A stretch of 64,000 nt of DNA, taken from contig SHNE01000044.1 in assembly GCA_004295015.1 (NCBI GenBank), positions 129,998 through 193,997 of the forward strand, read 5' to 3'. Under the pieces are notes generated by a model. The model did no database searches, was not told the DNA's origin, and worked only from the letters and a program-made list of their open reading frames with translations. Shown here in pieces: positions 34,161-43,512 of the stretch. The DNA comes from Bacteroidota bacterium. Its GTDB lineage: Bacteria > Bacteroidota > Bacteroidia > AKYH767-A > 2013-40CM-41-45. The first letter of the stretch is position 1. Each line of letters starts with the position of its first letter. A program made the translations under genes and the position numbers.

Positions 34161-36368
34161 ATGAAAATGGGAACCTCAGTATTGAACAAAGTCCAATCAT
34201 TAATGATTATTGGATTGATTATTTGTTTTAATGTAACCTCTTTTTCTCAAAGTAATCCTCAGGCATTGAAGCCTGGAATCCAGATCCAACGATTATTAAC
34301 TGTTCAAAACGGAGCTATTCGCCTCGTAATGGATTCAGTGGAGAATAATATTCTTTACGCAACTACCAATGGAAATATTTATAAAGTAATTGCTCCTTCC
34401 GGATCAGCGGCATATGATTCGTTGATTTTTACCACTGCTGACCATGGAGTTCAGTATCTCCAGGGAATGGATATTCATGATAGTACATTATACATTTCAG
34501 GAAATAATGATTCCAACACTCCCATGACAACAGGAATTATTGTGCGTGGAAAGCTGTCAACAGGAGGAAGCCGAGTGTGGTCCCAGGTCATGATAACTGA
34601 TCCTTATGAAACAGGTGACTACTTTGATCATTTGTTCAGTGGTATGATCGTTTCTCCGCAGGGTGACAGCATTTATATATGTAGCGGTGCAAGGGGTGAC
34701 CACGGCGAAGTTCAGGATCGATATGGCTTGTATCCGGATTTGCGCAATTTGCCACTGACAACAAATATTTACATAGTCCCAACGAATGACCCGGCCGTTA
34801 TTGTATTGAAAAATGATTCTGTATGGCATGATACAAGTGTATATGTTTATTGTAAGGGTATCAGAAATACATTCGACATGGCTTTTGATCCATCCGGAAA
34901 TTTATTTGGAGTGGAAAATTCGGGAGATCGTGATCATCATGAAGAAATGAATTGGTTGCGACGTGGCTACCACTATGGTTTTCCATGGATAATGGGAGAC
35001 ACAGACAACCCACAACAATTTCCATCCTATGTTCCTGCTAATGATATTATGATTAGTCACTACAGCAGATCGTGGCGTACAGGTTTCTGGAATAATGATC
35101 CCACTTTTCCCATCCCGCCTTCCGGAGTGACGTTTCAAGAACCAATTCAAAACTACGGACCGGACTGTGATAAATTTCGTGATTCAATTACCGGGAATGT
35201 AGTTGACGCCAGTGATATCGGAATGCACATTGGAACATTCACAGCACATCGTTCTCCACTTGGATTAGTTTTTGATAGAAATAATTTATTGCACCAAACG
35301 TATCGTGGAGATGCATTTATGTTAAGTTGGTCGGAAGGCCTTGATAGCTGTGGTTGTAAAGCCTTACCCGATTCAGGTATTGGCCCATTTGTAGACCCCA
35401 GCCAGGATCTCGTTCATCTTGAATTGGCTTTTGATTCAACCATCGATAATTTTCGATTGAATGCGCATAGAATAGTGGAGTCTTTCAGCCATCCTGTTGA
35501 CGCTGCTATTAGCACTAATAGAATTTATGTATTGGAAAATGGGTATGGTGGCACTTCCGGTTTGTACTCCGTCGATTTGCCAATTCCACAGCCTTGTCAG
35601 ATACAATTCGAGGTTGAATACTCTGATTCATGTTTCTTGATGCCTGCATGGTTAAGCATTGAGAATATGGGAATAGATTCATTGGATATTAATTTATTTG
35701 ATTCAGGTGGTTCTCTGTTAAATACCTGGTCAGATTTTATTGGAACTGATTCAATTTCTATTGACAGCGCCGGCGTGTATTATTTTTTGAGCAGTAATTC
35801 ATTTGGTTGTTCTGATTCCATTTCACTAATGCTCAACGAAAGTTTAATGTTAACTATTGATTCGACCCGGGCTGCTTCCTGCATTGGTTGTACAGACGGA
35901 ACAATATATTTTCATGTTGAAAATGGTATTGGTGCTCTATCCTATTCTTCCACACCTACAGTAGGAGTCTTTTCATCAGATTCATTATCATCTGTTCCGG
36001 CAGGCAGTTATTTAATATGCATTACTGATTCGAATTCTTGTCAGAAGTGTGATTCTGCGACAGTAATTGAGCCGCCAAATGCCATTAAAAATGCTAACAA
36101 ACCCATCAATAATTTTTCTTTACATCCAAATCCTGCAAGCGATAAATTAATTATTGCTTTCGATAATCCTTCTAAAAAAGATTATACTATCGCCATCACA
36201 GATCTTCTGGGAAAACGAATCCCTTTTAGCTTTTTGGAAAGGATTAACCACAACGGCAGGGAGCAAGTCAGTATCGACACTAATTCATTGAGCAAGGGCA
36301 TCTATGTGCTGACAATTTTCACAGTAGATCAATCAACCCACACTGAAAGATTTACCATTAGAAGATAG
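34161..36368 (+). CDS. secreted glucose/sorbosone-dehydrogenase-like protein with T9SS sorting domain
   Basis: 735 residues with a signal peptide (SLMIIGLIICFNVTSFSQ). The first ~450 residues follow the quinoprotein glucose/sorbosone dehydrogenase propeller pattern: LYISGNND, SIYICSGARGDHGE, YCKGIRNTFDMAFDPSGNLFG, ENSGDRDHHEEMNWLRRG (cofactor/calcium-type loop), SPLGLVFDRNN. Two further beta segments (about 450-650) precede a T9SS type A domain (LHPNPASDKLIIAFD ... LSKGIYVLTIF). An extracellular sugar or polyol oxidase using PQQ is possible; the cofactor residues were not checked against a structure. Single gene. Confidence 0.8.
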   Translation: MKMGTSVLNKVQSLMIIGLIICFNVTSFSQSNPQALKPGIQIQRLLTVQNGAIRLVMDSVENNILYATTNGNIYKVIAPSGSAAYDSLIFTTADHGVQYLQGMDIHDSTLYISGNNDSNTPMTTGIIVRGKLSTGGSRVWSQVMITDPYETGDYFDHLFSGMIVSPQGDSIYICSGARGDHGEVQDRYGLYPDLRNLPLTTNIYIVPTNDPAVIVLKNDSVWHDTSVYVYCKGIRNTFDMAFDPSGNLFGVENSGDRDHHEEMNWLRRGYHYGFPWIMGDTDNPQQFPSYVPANDIMISHYSRSWRTGFWNNDPTFPIPPSGVTFQEPIQNYGPDCDKFRDSITGNVVDASDIGMHIGTFTAHRSPLGLVFDRNNLLHQTYRGDAFMLSWSEGLDSCGCKALPDSGIGPFVDPSQDLVHLELAFDSTIDNFRLNAHRIVESFSHPVDAAISTNRIYVLENGYGGTSGLYSVDLPIPQPCQIQFEVEYSDSCFLMPAWLSIENMGIDSLDINLFDSGGSLLNTWSDFIGTDSISIDSAGVYYFLSSNSFGCSDSISLMLNESLMLTIDSTRAASCIGCTDGTIYFHVENGIGALSYSSTPTVGVFSSDSLSSVPAGSYLICITDSNSCQKCDSATVIEPPNAIKNANKPINNFSLHPNPASDKLIIAFDNPSKKDYTIAITDLLGKRIPFSFLERINHNGREQVSIDTNSLSKGIYVLTIFTVDQSTHTERFTIRR

Positions 36369-36692
36369 CCGGAATTTTTGTAAGTTGAGTTATCGCTCTT
36401 TATGGCAAGGGATGTACATATTGTATTTGAAAGGATAATAGTCTTTAATGCTTGGCTATTTGAATCAAGTGAGTTTTGCGTACTAAACCTTGTTCATCAT
36501 CTGAATGTAATTAAGTGAACCAAAATGCATGAATTAATAATGTGAAAATTTTAGATGGCAATAAGCCACTTACCCTTTGAAGCTTTATAATAATTGTTTA
36601 AGCATCCATTATGCTTTAGAAGTATTAATTGTTTCTCTTTCGGTAAGATTCCTTAACTTTCACATGGTATTTTAACATCTTATATAATAATT
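36369..36692. other. intergenic region before paralogue B
   Basis: 324 AT-rich bases. A weak promoter-like TTG...TAACTTTC arrangement lies about 45 bases before the ATG at 36693, but the spacing (22) and final base are imperfect. No ORF or hairpin of note. Confidence 0.35.
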
Positions 36693-38300
36693 ATGAAACT
36701 ATTTTCCGGACTAATTATTTCGCTATTGATTTTTAGCCATTCTGTCCTTTCTCAAAGCAATGATCAAACACAGGTTTATGAAGTAGGTCAACCTTATCCC
36801 GTCATCGATGCAAGAGATAAAAGTTATTTTTCAGAAGATGATGAATTAATGACTGTTAAAATTACCGGAAAAACAGTTTACATTCAAAAGTTTAATCTAA
36901 ATACACTTAGTTATATTGGTGAACAGAGCTATGAAGATTTTCCGGAAAAGTTTGAACCGGAACTTATAGAACAAATTAAGGGTAAGTACTATTATTTTTA
37001 TTCTTGGACTGATCTGAAGGCTAAACATGAAAAGTTATATGTACGGGAGATTGACTTTAAACGCGGCCAGTTTGTCGGAGATGCATTGCTTTTACTCGAC
37101 ATAGACAAGAAAATCCTGGGTTCGAAATTGTGGAAAACGGAAGATTATGTAAAATTCCATTTTAATTTTTCGTTCAGCAGATCAAGAATTGCCATCCGAT
37201 ATTACAGAAAACCTGAAATTAAGGATGACAGCAAAAGTTTTAACATCATGACTGTTTGTTTGTTTGATTCGGCTCTAAAGGAATTATCAGTTCAGGATAT
37301 TACCATGCCTTTCACGGAGAAGAAAATGGACAATCTGGATGCAGGTATTGACAATGACGGTAATCTGTTCATTTTGGCAAGAGTCTTTAATGATGACACA
37401 CGGAATAAGGCAACATCCAAAAAGGATGATAAGCCTAATTATCATTTGGAAACGATGAAAGTTGCTGCCGGAACCAATACGATTGTCCAAAGAGAAATTG
37501 AAATGGATGGGAAGTATCTCACTCAGGTAAAAATTTACGGCAATGATGATAAAATGTATTGTGCCGGATATTATTCAAAGCATTATTACAGCAATGCAGC
37601 TGATGGAGTTTTTACCATGCAACTATCAAGAGAAGGCGTATTGGAATCAAAAAACTTTTACGAGATTCCTACTGAAATTCTGAATATGTATGCGAGTAAA
37701 AAGGAGGTCAAGCATAACGAAAAGGAAGATCAAGACAATGATGCTGATTTTGATGCGCTTAAATTGGATACCTGGTTTATGGCAGAGAATGGTAGCATCG
37801 TGTTGGTTGGAGAACAAATTTGGGTTGAAACACGACGATCATCCAGTGCAAAAACTGTGACTTATATTTATCATTATGATGATATTCTCGTCACGAAGAT
37901 TGCACCCGATGGAAAGTTAGCCTGGATGAGAAAATTACCTAAAAGACAAATGGCGGGTTTAGGTGCTCCCGGAATGTCTTTCTATTATCACTTCAATGAG
38001 AAGATAGGTTCACATTATATGATCTATATCGATAATGAGAAAAACAAGACACTTAGCATTGATGAGAAACCTGCTCCTTTTGTCGGAGGATGGGGTGGAG
38101 GTTATTTGGCTTCCTATAGTGTAAATGATAATTCAGGCTTAGTAAGCAAGTCTTATTTTTTTGATATGAAGAATGTTAATGGAATGCCTGTGAGTCAATT
38201 GTATGTGAATCGTATTGTTGGAACGGACGATGGTAATTATATTGTTGAAGTTTATAAAAAAGATAAACAGGATATATTGATACGTTTGTTCGCCAAGTAA
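36693..38300 (+). CDS. unnamed secreted family, paralogue B
   Basis: 535 residues with a signal peptide (MKLFSGLIISLLIFSHSVLSQ). It is homologous over its whole length to the protein at 19052-20692 (shared GQPYPVIDA/GRPYPVVDA, QKFNL, YYFYS, REIDFK, NYHLE, EIP.EILNMY, DNEKNKTL, EVYKKDKQD). It differs in a middle insert, HNEKEDQDNDADF, against KNNKENKNAEF in paralogue A. Beta-propeller-like by repeated strand patterns but without a sorting domain. Function unknown. 66 bases upstream of the small membrane-protein gene. Confidence 0.8.
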   Translation: MKLFSGLIISLLIFSHSVLSQSNDQTQVYEVGQPYPVIDARDKSYFSEDDELMTVKITGKTVYIQKFNLNTLSYIGEQSYEDFPEKFEPELIEQIKGKYYYFYSWTDLKAKHEKLYVREIDFKRGQFVGDALLLLDIDKKILGSKLWKTEDYVKFHFNFSFSRSRIAIRYYRKPEIKDDSKSFNIMTVCLFDSALKELSVQDITMPFTEKKMDNLDAGIDNDGNLFILARVFNDDTRNKATSKKDDKPNYHLETMKVAAGTNTIVQREIEMDGKYLTQVKIYGNDDKMYCAGYYSKHYYSNAADGVFTMQLSREGVLESKNFYEIPTEILNMYASKKEVKHNEKEDQDNDADFDALKLDTWFMAENGSIVLVGEQIWVETRRSSSAKTVTYIYHYDDILVTKIAPDGKLAWMRKLPKRQMAGLGAPGMSFYYHFNEKIGSHYMIYIDNEKNKTLSIDEKPAPFVGGWGGGYLASYSVNDNSGLVSKSYFFDMKNVNGMPVSQLYVNRIVGTDDGNYIVEVYKKDKQDILIRLFAK

Positions 38301-38366
38301 TAGTGATTAGCTCTGTTGTATGGATAATTACCCGAAACCCGGACCTGTTCATTTAGCACATGTTCT

Positions 38367-39299
38367 ATGAAACAATTGTTTAAGCCAATTTCATTATTGT
38401 TTTATTTGCTGGCTATAATTGTATTCTTTTTTTTGGGAGCTTTTTTCGCCGGCATCACTGATGCTGCAGAAGGACAAGGTTTGGCCGGTGGAGCTATCGT
38501 GTTTTGGTATGGATTGAATTTTTCTTTCGGCGCTTTGGTATTGTCTTTAATTACTGTTTACCATTCTTCGACCAAATTTATCATTAAAGTGAACAAGATT
38601 CTGGCGATCATTTTTGTTCTGCTTTTTAGCGTATTGATCTACCTCTTTTTTTCAAAGAAAAATGCCAATGCAGGTATATCACGGGAAATACTGTCGTTTA
38701 AAAATAGTAATGTTAATAAGGAACAATTAATTGATTCGCTTGTCGGCCTTGGTTTTTTTTCTCCTGATTTTGTCAATTCAAACGCATTCTATTTTTACGG
38801 AAATCCATTTACAGAGAAATCGTCTACAGGAACTTCAGCAATTGACAGTCTTGTTTTTATTAAATCGAAACAAGCGGGTTTTGAAATTTATTATGCACCG
38901 GCATGGTTCAAGCCGGAGCTTGTTAAAATGGACTATGACATTTTACTGATCAAAATTCTTTCAATGACTAAAGATTTTGTTGAAGTAATAGTTAATACCT
39001 CGACAGGTAAGACAGTATTTGTAAAAAAAAGTGAAGGAACAATCAGATTTTGGCCTGAGTTTCTGCTGACCATTCATTCAGTCGAATTTCTTTCAGAAAC
39101 AGAACACCCGGTTTTTGTGAAGCCGGTTGACTATGCCGCTGAGGTAAATTATAAATATGAGATAATGCATCCTGTTATGATTAATGATACCTGGATGCAA
39201 GTGGAACTTTTGGATGAAGAGTATAAGTTTTTAGGAAAAGGTTGGATCCGTTGGAGGGAAGGTGAAAAATTACTGATCAGGTATAATCTACTAAGCTAG
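38367..39299 (+). CDS. membrane protein with soluble C-terminal domain, unknown function
   Basis: 310 residues. Three hydrophobic segments occupy about 5-105 (LLFYLLAIIVFFFLGAFFAG, IVFWYGLNFSFGALVLSLITVY, ILAIIFVLLFSVLIYLFFS). A soluble part follows from about 110 that ends in YKFLGKGWIRWREGEKLLIRY. I recognise no family. It is 66 bases after paralogue B and may share its transcript, then converges on dnaG with 13 bases between. Confidence 0.7.
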   Translation: MKQLFKPISLLFYLLAIIVFFFLGAFFAGITDAAEGQGLAGGAIVFWYGLNFSFGALVLSLITVYHSSTKFIIKVNKILAIIFVLLFSVLIYLFFSKKNANAGISREILSFKNSNVNKEQLIDSLVGLGFFSPDFVNSNAFYFYGNPFTEKSSTGTSAIDSLVFIKSKQAGFEIYYAPAWFKPELVKMDYDILLIKILSMTKDFVEVIVNTSTGKTVFVKKSEGTIRFWPEFLLTIHSVEFLSETEHPVFVKPVDYAAEVNYKYEIMHPVMINDTWMQVELLDEEYKFLGKGWIRWREGEKLLIRYNLLS

Positions 39300-39312
39300 A
39301 AAAACGATTTGA

Positions 39313-41331
39313 TTATTTTAAAATGTCAATTCCAAGAATTTTTGAAATCTCCATTTTTACACTTTCCAGCATTTTGTGCATTTCCATCAGTTCGGTAAAA
39401 TCTTTTCCATCCTTATGTGCCTGCTGAATTTTTTTCTGGTTTTCTTCAAGCATGCGTAATACTTTTTTATTCTTGAGGTGGATAACAGCTTTCTCAACCG
39501 AATCTCTAAGTAAACTTTCTTCTACGGGAACAATAATTTTATGCATTTGTTCCCATTCTTCACTCAACACATAGCGGCTTGATAAAAGTTCAACAGCAAT
39601 CTCCTGAAAATTTGGGTTTTCTGAATTCAGAAAATGCTGAGGGTCGGGAGTATCGCCGTTTTTGAGGATAATAGCGTACTCTTTTAAAATGTCGTCATAT
39701 GCACGATTCTCAAATTCTATGTCATCATTTGCTATTTCATCTACAATAAATTTAGCTACGCTCACTTGAAAGGATACGGTTTCTTTCTTTGTCGGATCTA
39801 ATAGATTTTCTTCTTCTTCAAAAAATGTTATTTCATGACTCCCAAAATTTAGCAAAAGCCGGATAATATTTCTCTCCTGCATTTCCGAACTAAATTCTGT
39901 CGAAGTCTGATCATGAGGAAGCAGTGTAACCGGCATCAACTCTTCCGCATCATTGGCAGGAATTACTTTTTTGAGTTGTTGCCTGCGCATTTTGTTTAAC
40001 TCAGCCACGAGTACCGGTTCCTCTATCTCCAGCATTACACTGCACTGTCGTGTATACATGGTACGTAAAATCGGATCCGGAATTTTGGCGATCGTATCAA
40101 CGATATCCCTGATCAGGCCGGCTTTACGGACAGGATCATTTTGTACTTCCCCAAGCAATAAACCGGTTTTGAATACGACAAAGTCTTTTGCATTTGCTGT
40201 AATAAAATCCAGCGTCTCAGCATAACTGTGTTTCTTACTGTAGGAATCCGGATCGTCTCCGTCAGGGAACAATACTACACGGACATTTAAACCCTCTTCA
40301 AGGATTAAATCGATACCGCGCATTGATGCCTTTATTCCGGCTGCATCTCCGTCAAACAGCACGGTTATATTTTTTGAATATCGTCCTATTAATCGAATCT
40401 GATCAACAGTTAAAGATGTTCCGGAAGAGGATACAACATTTTCTATTCCTGCCTGATGCAATGAAATTACATCGGTATAACCTTCTACCAGATAGCAATT
40501 GTCGCGTTGAACAATACTTTTCTTTGCGAAAAATATTCCATAAAGTGAACGGCTCTTGTGGTAAATTTCTGATTCAGGGGAGTTGACGTATTTAGCAGTC
40601 TTCTCATCTTTTTTTAAAACTCTTCCCCCGAATCCAATAACCCTTCCACTCATGTTGTGGATCGGAAACATTACCCTTCCACGAAAGCGGTCATATAAAC
40701 TTATCGGCTTTGTATTGTCTCCATCGGTTTCCGTAGTCTCGCTTCCGGTTTTTTTGGATTCTCGAACAATTCCTAGTCCGGTTTTAACTAAAAACTCAGG
40801 TTGATATCCATCCTTAATTGCCAAATCGGAAAAAGAACTCCATTCGCTTAAAGCATAGCCGAGTTGAAATTTTCGGATGGTGTCTTCGCTAAAACCACGT
40901 TCCTTAAAATAACTCAATCCTACTGATCGGCCTTCTTCAGTTTCAAAAACCTGTTCTGAAAAAATTCGTTGAGCGTAGGTGTTTAGTACAAACAGACTTT
41001 CCTTTTCATCTTGAATATGTAAATCTTTCGGATCAGGAATTGTTTCTTCTATAGCAATATCATACTTGCGGGCAATGTATCGCAAGGCTTCGGGATAGCT
41101 GTACTGCTCGTGTTCCATAACGAAATTTACGGCATTGCCACCTTTTCCACAGCCAAAACACTTGTAAATATTTCTTACAGGATTTACATTAAAGGAAGGT
41201 GTCTTCTCATTGTGAAATGGACATAATCCCAGTAAGTTTGTACCACGTTTTTTAAGTGTAACAAAGTCGCCGACTACCTCCTCTATCCGGGCAGTATCAA
41301 ATATCCTGTCTATCGTCTCTTTGCTTATCAT
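39313..41331 (-). CDS. dnaG: DNA primase
   Basis: 672 residues. DnaG synthesises RNA primers for replication forks. The N-terminal CHC2-type zinc finger has Cys37, His40, Cys58 and Cys61 (LCPFHNEKTPSF and YKCFGCGKGG). The TOPRIM domain has VEGYTDV (about 277-283) and LFDGDAAG, DGDDPDSY (about 324-365), which carry the catalytic acidic residues. The C-terminal ~200 residues, which recruit the helicase DnaB, are helical and charged. The start overlaps the end of the alpha/beta-hydrolase-like gene upstream by 35 bases, so its translation is likely coupled to that gene. Confidence 0.97.
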   Translation of the reverse strand: MISKETIDRIFDTARIEEVVGDFVTLKKRGTNLLGLCPFHNEKTPSFNVNPVRNIYKCFGCGKGGNAVNFVMEHEQYSYPEALRYIARKYDIAIEETIPDPKDLHIQDEKESLFVLNTYAQRIFSEQVFETEEGRSVGLSYFKERGFSEDTIRKFQLGYALSEWSSFSDLAIKDGYQPEFLVKTGLGIVRESKKTGSETTETDGDNTKPISLYDRFRGRVMFPIHNMSGRVIGFGGRVLKKDEKTAKYVNSPESEIYHKSRSLYGIFFAKKSIVQRDNCYLVEGYTDVISLHQAGIENVVSSSGTSLTVDQIRLIGRYSKNITVLFDGDAAGIKASMRGIDLILEEGLNVRVVLFPDGDDPDSYSKKHSYAETLDFITANAKDFVVFKTGLLLGEVQNDPVRKAGLIRDIVDTIAKIPDPILRTMYTRQCSVMLEIEEPVLVAELNKMRRQQLKKVIPANDAEELMPVTLLPHDQTSTEFSSEMQERNIIRLLLNFGSHEITFFEEEENLLDPTKKETVSFQVSVAKFIVDEIANDDIEFENRAYDDILKEYAIILKNGDTPDPQHFLNSENPNFQEIAVELLSSRYVLSEEWEQMHKIIVPVEESLLRDSVEKAVIHLKNKKVLRMLEENQKKIQQAHKDGKDFTELMEMHKMLESVKMEISKILGIDILK

Positions 41332-42334
41332 TAAAAGTTAATCTTTTATATCGGGTAGACTTTGGCTTTCTTGGTAAAGATATATTGATGAATTCTGTGA
41401 TGCGATTATAATATGCAGCTCCTGCCACCTCTTCCATCGTAGATCTGGTGGCTTCCTTCACCAAAAATAATGATTTTCTTCGAGCGCTCGATGAATCATA
41501 GATAGCCAGAATTTCCGTTGTAAAACTGATATTATCTTCTGCGGCTGTAATAAACAGAGTGGGTGTTTTACAGTATCGGGCAATCACCGACAGGTCAAGT
41601 TCTCTTATACTGAATTGAAGCAAATCTTCTACTTTTCTTTTAAAAACCGGGTACCATAAAAACTGCATAAAGCCCCATTTTCTATAGGCATATCTGTCCA
41701 AATATGTACCAAGATTATTTGAAGGACTTTGAAGAATAACCACATCACATCGTCCATCATAGGCCGCAATTTGCATAGCTATTGCAGAACTCAATCCAAA
41801 ACCCATAATGATTAGATGGTTGGTTTCCGGTGTTAATAATAGTTGGTCGATCACCATTTTTATATCAAGAATGGCTGGAAGTCCGGGTGTAAATTCCATT
41901 CCGTCACTGGAGCCATGTGCCCGTAAATCTATAGCACAGACATTTAATCCCCGGTCGCGGAATTGTTTAATATGATCCAGTAAATTAATTTTACTTTGAT
42001 TCAGGTCGTGCAAAAGAATAATTGTGTTTGCCGGCGTGTCGGGTGCTGCAACATACCATCCTCGTAAAATCAGGTTGTCAAGAGTCTTTACATTGAATTC
42101 AGAATACTCCAATCCCAGGGAGGCAGGATTGTACAGACGTATTACATCCTCAAAGTTTGTTTCAGGAGGGAGTAAGCCTTCTTCAGGTAATTTATCATGA
42201 AGGCTCACATAGCTGGAGTCGATCCGAAGCGGATATATAAAATCTGTTGTTACAACAACCGGAGAAAAATAGATAAACGCAGCAAGAAAAGCGAGGAGCG
42301 AAGAAATAAGATAATATATTTTATTCAGACTCAT
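41297..42334 (-). CDS. alpha/beta-hydrolase-fold protein with a degenerate catalytic triad
   Basis: 345 residues. One N-terminal membrane anchor (about 8-26) is followed by an alpha/beta hydrolase fold: ILLHDLNQS (oxyanion strand), CAIDLRAHGSSDG, the nucleophile elbow and TPTLFITAAEDN. The elbow reads MGFGLSSA, so the usual G-x-S-x-G Ser is Gly180 and the Gly is Ser182. The His of the triad is Arg297 in KEATRSTM, while the Asp (D267) is kept. So hydrolase activity is doubtful; a binding or structural role is an inference. It lies between the prenyl synthase (6-base gap) and dnaG (35-base overlap). Confidence 0.8.
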   Translation of the reverse strand: MSLNKIYYLISSLLAFLAAFIYFSPVVVTTDFIYPLRIDSSYVSLHDKLPEEGLLPPETNFEDVIRLYNPASLGLEYSEFNVKTLDNLILRGWYVAAPDTPANTIILLHDLNQSKINLLDHIKQFRDRGLNVCAIDLRAHGSSDGMEFTPGLPAILDIKMVIDQLLLTPETNHLIIMGFGLSSAIAMQIAAYDGRCDVVILQSPSNNLGTYLDRYAYRKWGFMQFLWYPVFKRKVEDLLQFSIRELDLSVIARYCKTPTLFITAAEDNISFTTEILAIYDSSSARRKSLFLVKEATRSTMEEVAGAAYYNRITEFINISLPRKPKSTRYKRLTFNDKQRDDRQDI

Positions 42335-42340
42335 CGGAAA

Positions 42341-43318
42341 TTAATGGTTTCGTTCGGTGGTAAAGCGAACCAGTTCTTTTAGTGATGTCTTATACTGGGA
42401 ATCCTGAAATTCGTCCAGCAGAACAAAGGCTTTCTCCTTGTATTCATTCATTTTGGTTTCGGCATACTCAATTCCTCCTGATGCCTTCACAAAGGCAATT
42501 ACTTCTTTGACTTTTTTGTCTTCCGTATTGTGATTTTTAATGATGTTGACAATCTTCTTTTTCTCTGCGTAGGGTGCTTTCGCCAGTGCATAAATCAATG
42601 GCAAAGTCATTTTACTTTCTTTAATATCGATACCGGTGGGTTTTCCGATAATTCCTCCCGGACCGTAATCGAAAAGGTCGTCTTTAATTTGAAATGCAAT
42701 TCCTATCGCTTCGCCAAATTGGTGCATTAATTTTACAGTCGACTCCGGTGCTCCGGCCGAGCTTGCTCCACCTGCACAACAGGATGCAATCAAGGAGGCA
42801 GTCTTTTGTCTGATAATTTCAAAATAAATCTCTTCACTAATGTCAAGTCTTCTTGCTTTTTCAATCTGCATCAGTTCACCTTCACTCATCACCCTTACTG
42901 CTTCTGATACAATCCGAAGCAAATCAAAATCCTTGTGTTCAACGGATAGCAATAATCCTTTGCTTAACAGATAATCGCCGACTAAAACCGCAATCTTGTT
43001 TTTCCATAATGCATTCAAAGAAAAAAAACCTCTGCGCTCATTGGATTCGTCAACAACATCATCATGCACTAAGGTAGCGGTATGAAGCAGTTCAATAAGA
43101 GTAGCTGCTCTGTGACTGGTTTCGTTCAGGTTTCCGCAGAGTCCAGCCGAAAGAAATACAAACATCGGCCGCATCTGTTTCCCTTTTCTTTTTACAATAT
43201 AATAGGTGATCCGATCCAGAAGAGGCACAGAACTTTTCATAGAGTTCCTGAACTTTCGTTCAAACTCATCCATCACTTTGGCGATAGGCTCCTTTATTTG
43301 ATTTAAACTTTGTGACAT
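42341..43318 (-). CDS. polyprenyl diphosphate synthase
   Basis: 325 residues from the ATG at 43318; an upstream TTG frame is not needed. The trans-prenyltransferase extends isoprenoid chains from IPP, here probably for the menaquinone tail. The first aspartate-rich motif is HDDVVDE (Asp86, Asp87, Asp90), the second is IKDDLFDY (Asp213, Asp214, Asp217), and GKQMRPMF and GEAIGIAFQIKDD are standard. Chain length cannot be predicted here. It starts a tight three-gene minus-strand group with the hydrolase-like gene and dnaG. Its own promoter is not obvious, although TATTTTCG, a 7/8 match to the -7 box, is near 43330 on the minus strand. Confidence 0.93.
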   Translation of the reverse strand: MSQSLNQIKEPIAKVMDEFERKFRNSMKSSVPLLDRITYYIVKRKGKQMRPMFVFLSAGLCGNLNETSHRAATLIELLHTATLVHDDVVDESNERRGFFSLNALWKNKIAVLVGDYLLSKGLLLSVEHKDFDLLRIVSEAVRVMSEGELMQIEKARRLDISEEIYFEIIRQKTASLIASCCAGGASSAGAPESTVKLMHQFGEAIGIAFQIKDDLFDYGPGGIIGKPTGIDIKESKMTLPLIYALAKAPYAEKKKIVNIIKNHNTEDKKVKEVIAFVKASGGIEYAETKMNEYKEKAFVLLDEFQDSQYKTSLKELVRFTTERNH

Positions 43319-43474
43319 TTGGGCTACGAAAATACGGCAAATCGTCGAATGAAAGGCCACTCAGGCTAATCTCTCCTTCCTTGCAAGTCAGATAGTTAAT
43401 GGAATTTTGTAAATATTAAATGCCTTCCGGATTCAAAAAGATTTTATACTTATTTTAACCTCTTTAAATTTCAA

Positions 43475-43512
43475 TTCAAGTGCTTAGGATACCATATCTG
43501 CCGGCACTTGAT
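43475..43512 (-). terminator. stem-loop directly after rlmN
   Basis: CAAGTGC (43477-43483 plus strand) pairs with GCACTTG (43504-43510), and a further inner 4-bp GATA/TATC is possible. The stem begins right behind the rlmN stop. There is no T run, so it may only protect the transcript end. Confidence 0.35.

Noticed and set aside
36369-36692. Hidden gene between the sugar-dehydrogenase-like gene and paralogue B
   Set aside because: No ORF with coding character; only AT-rich DNA.
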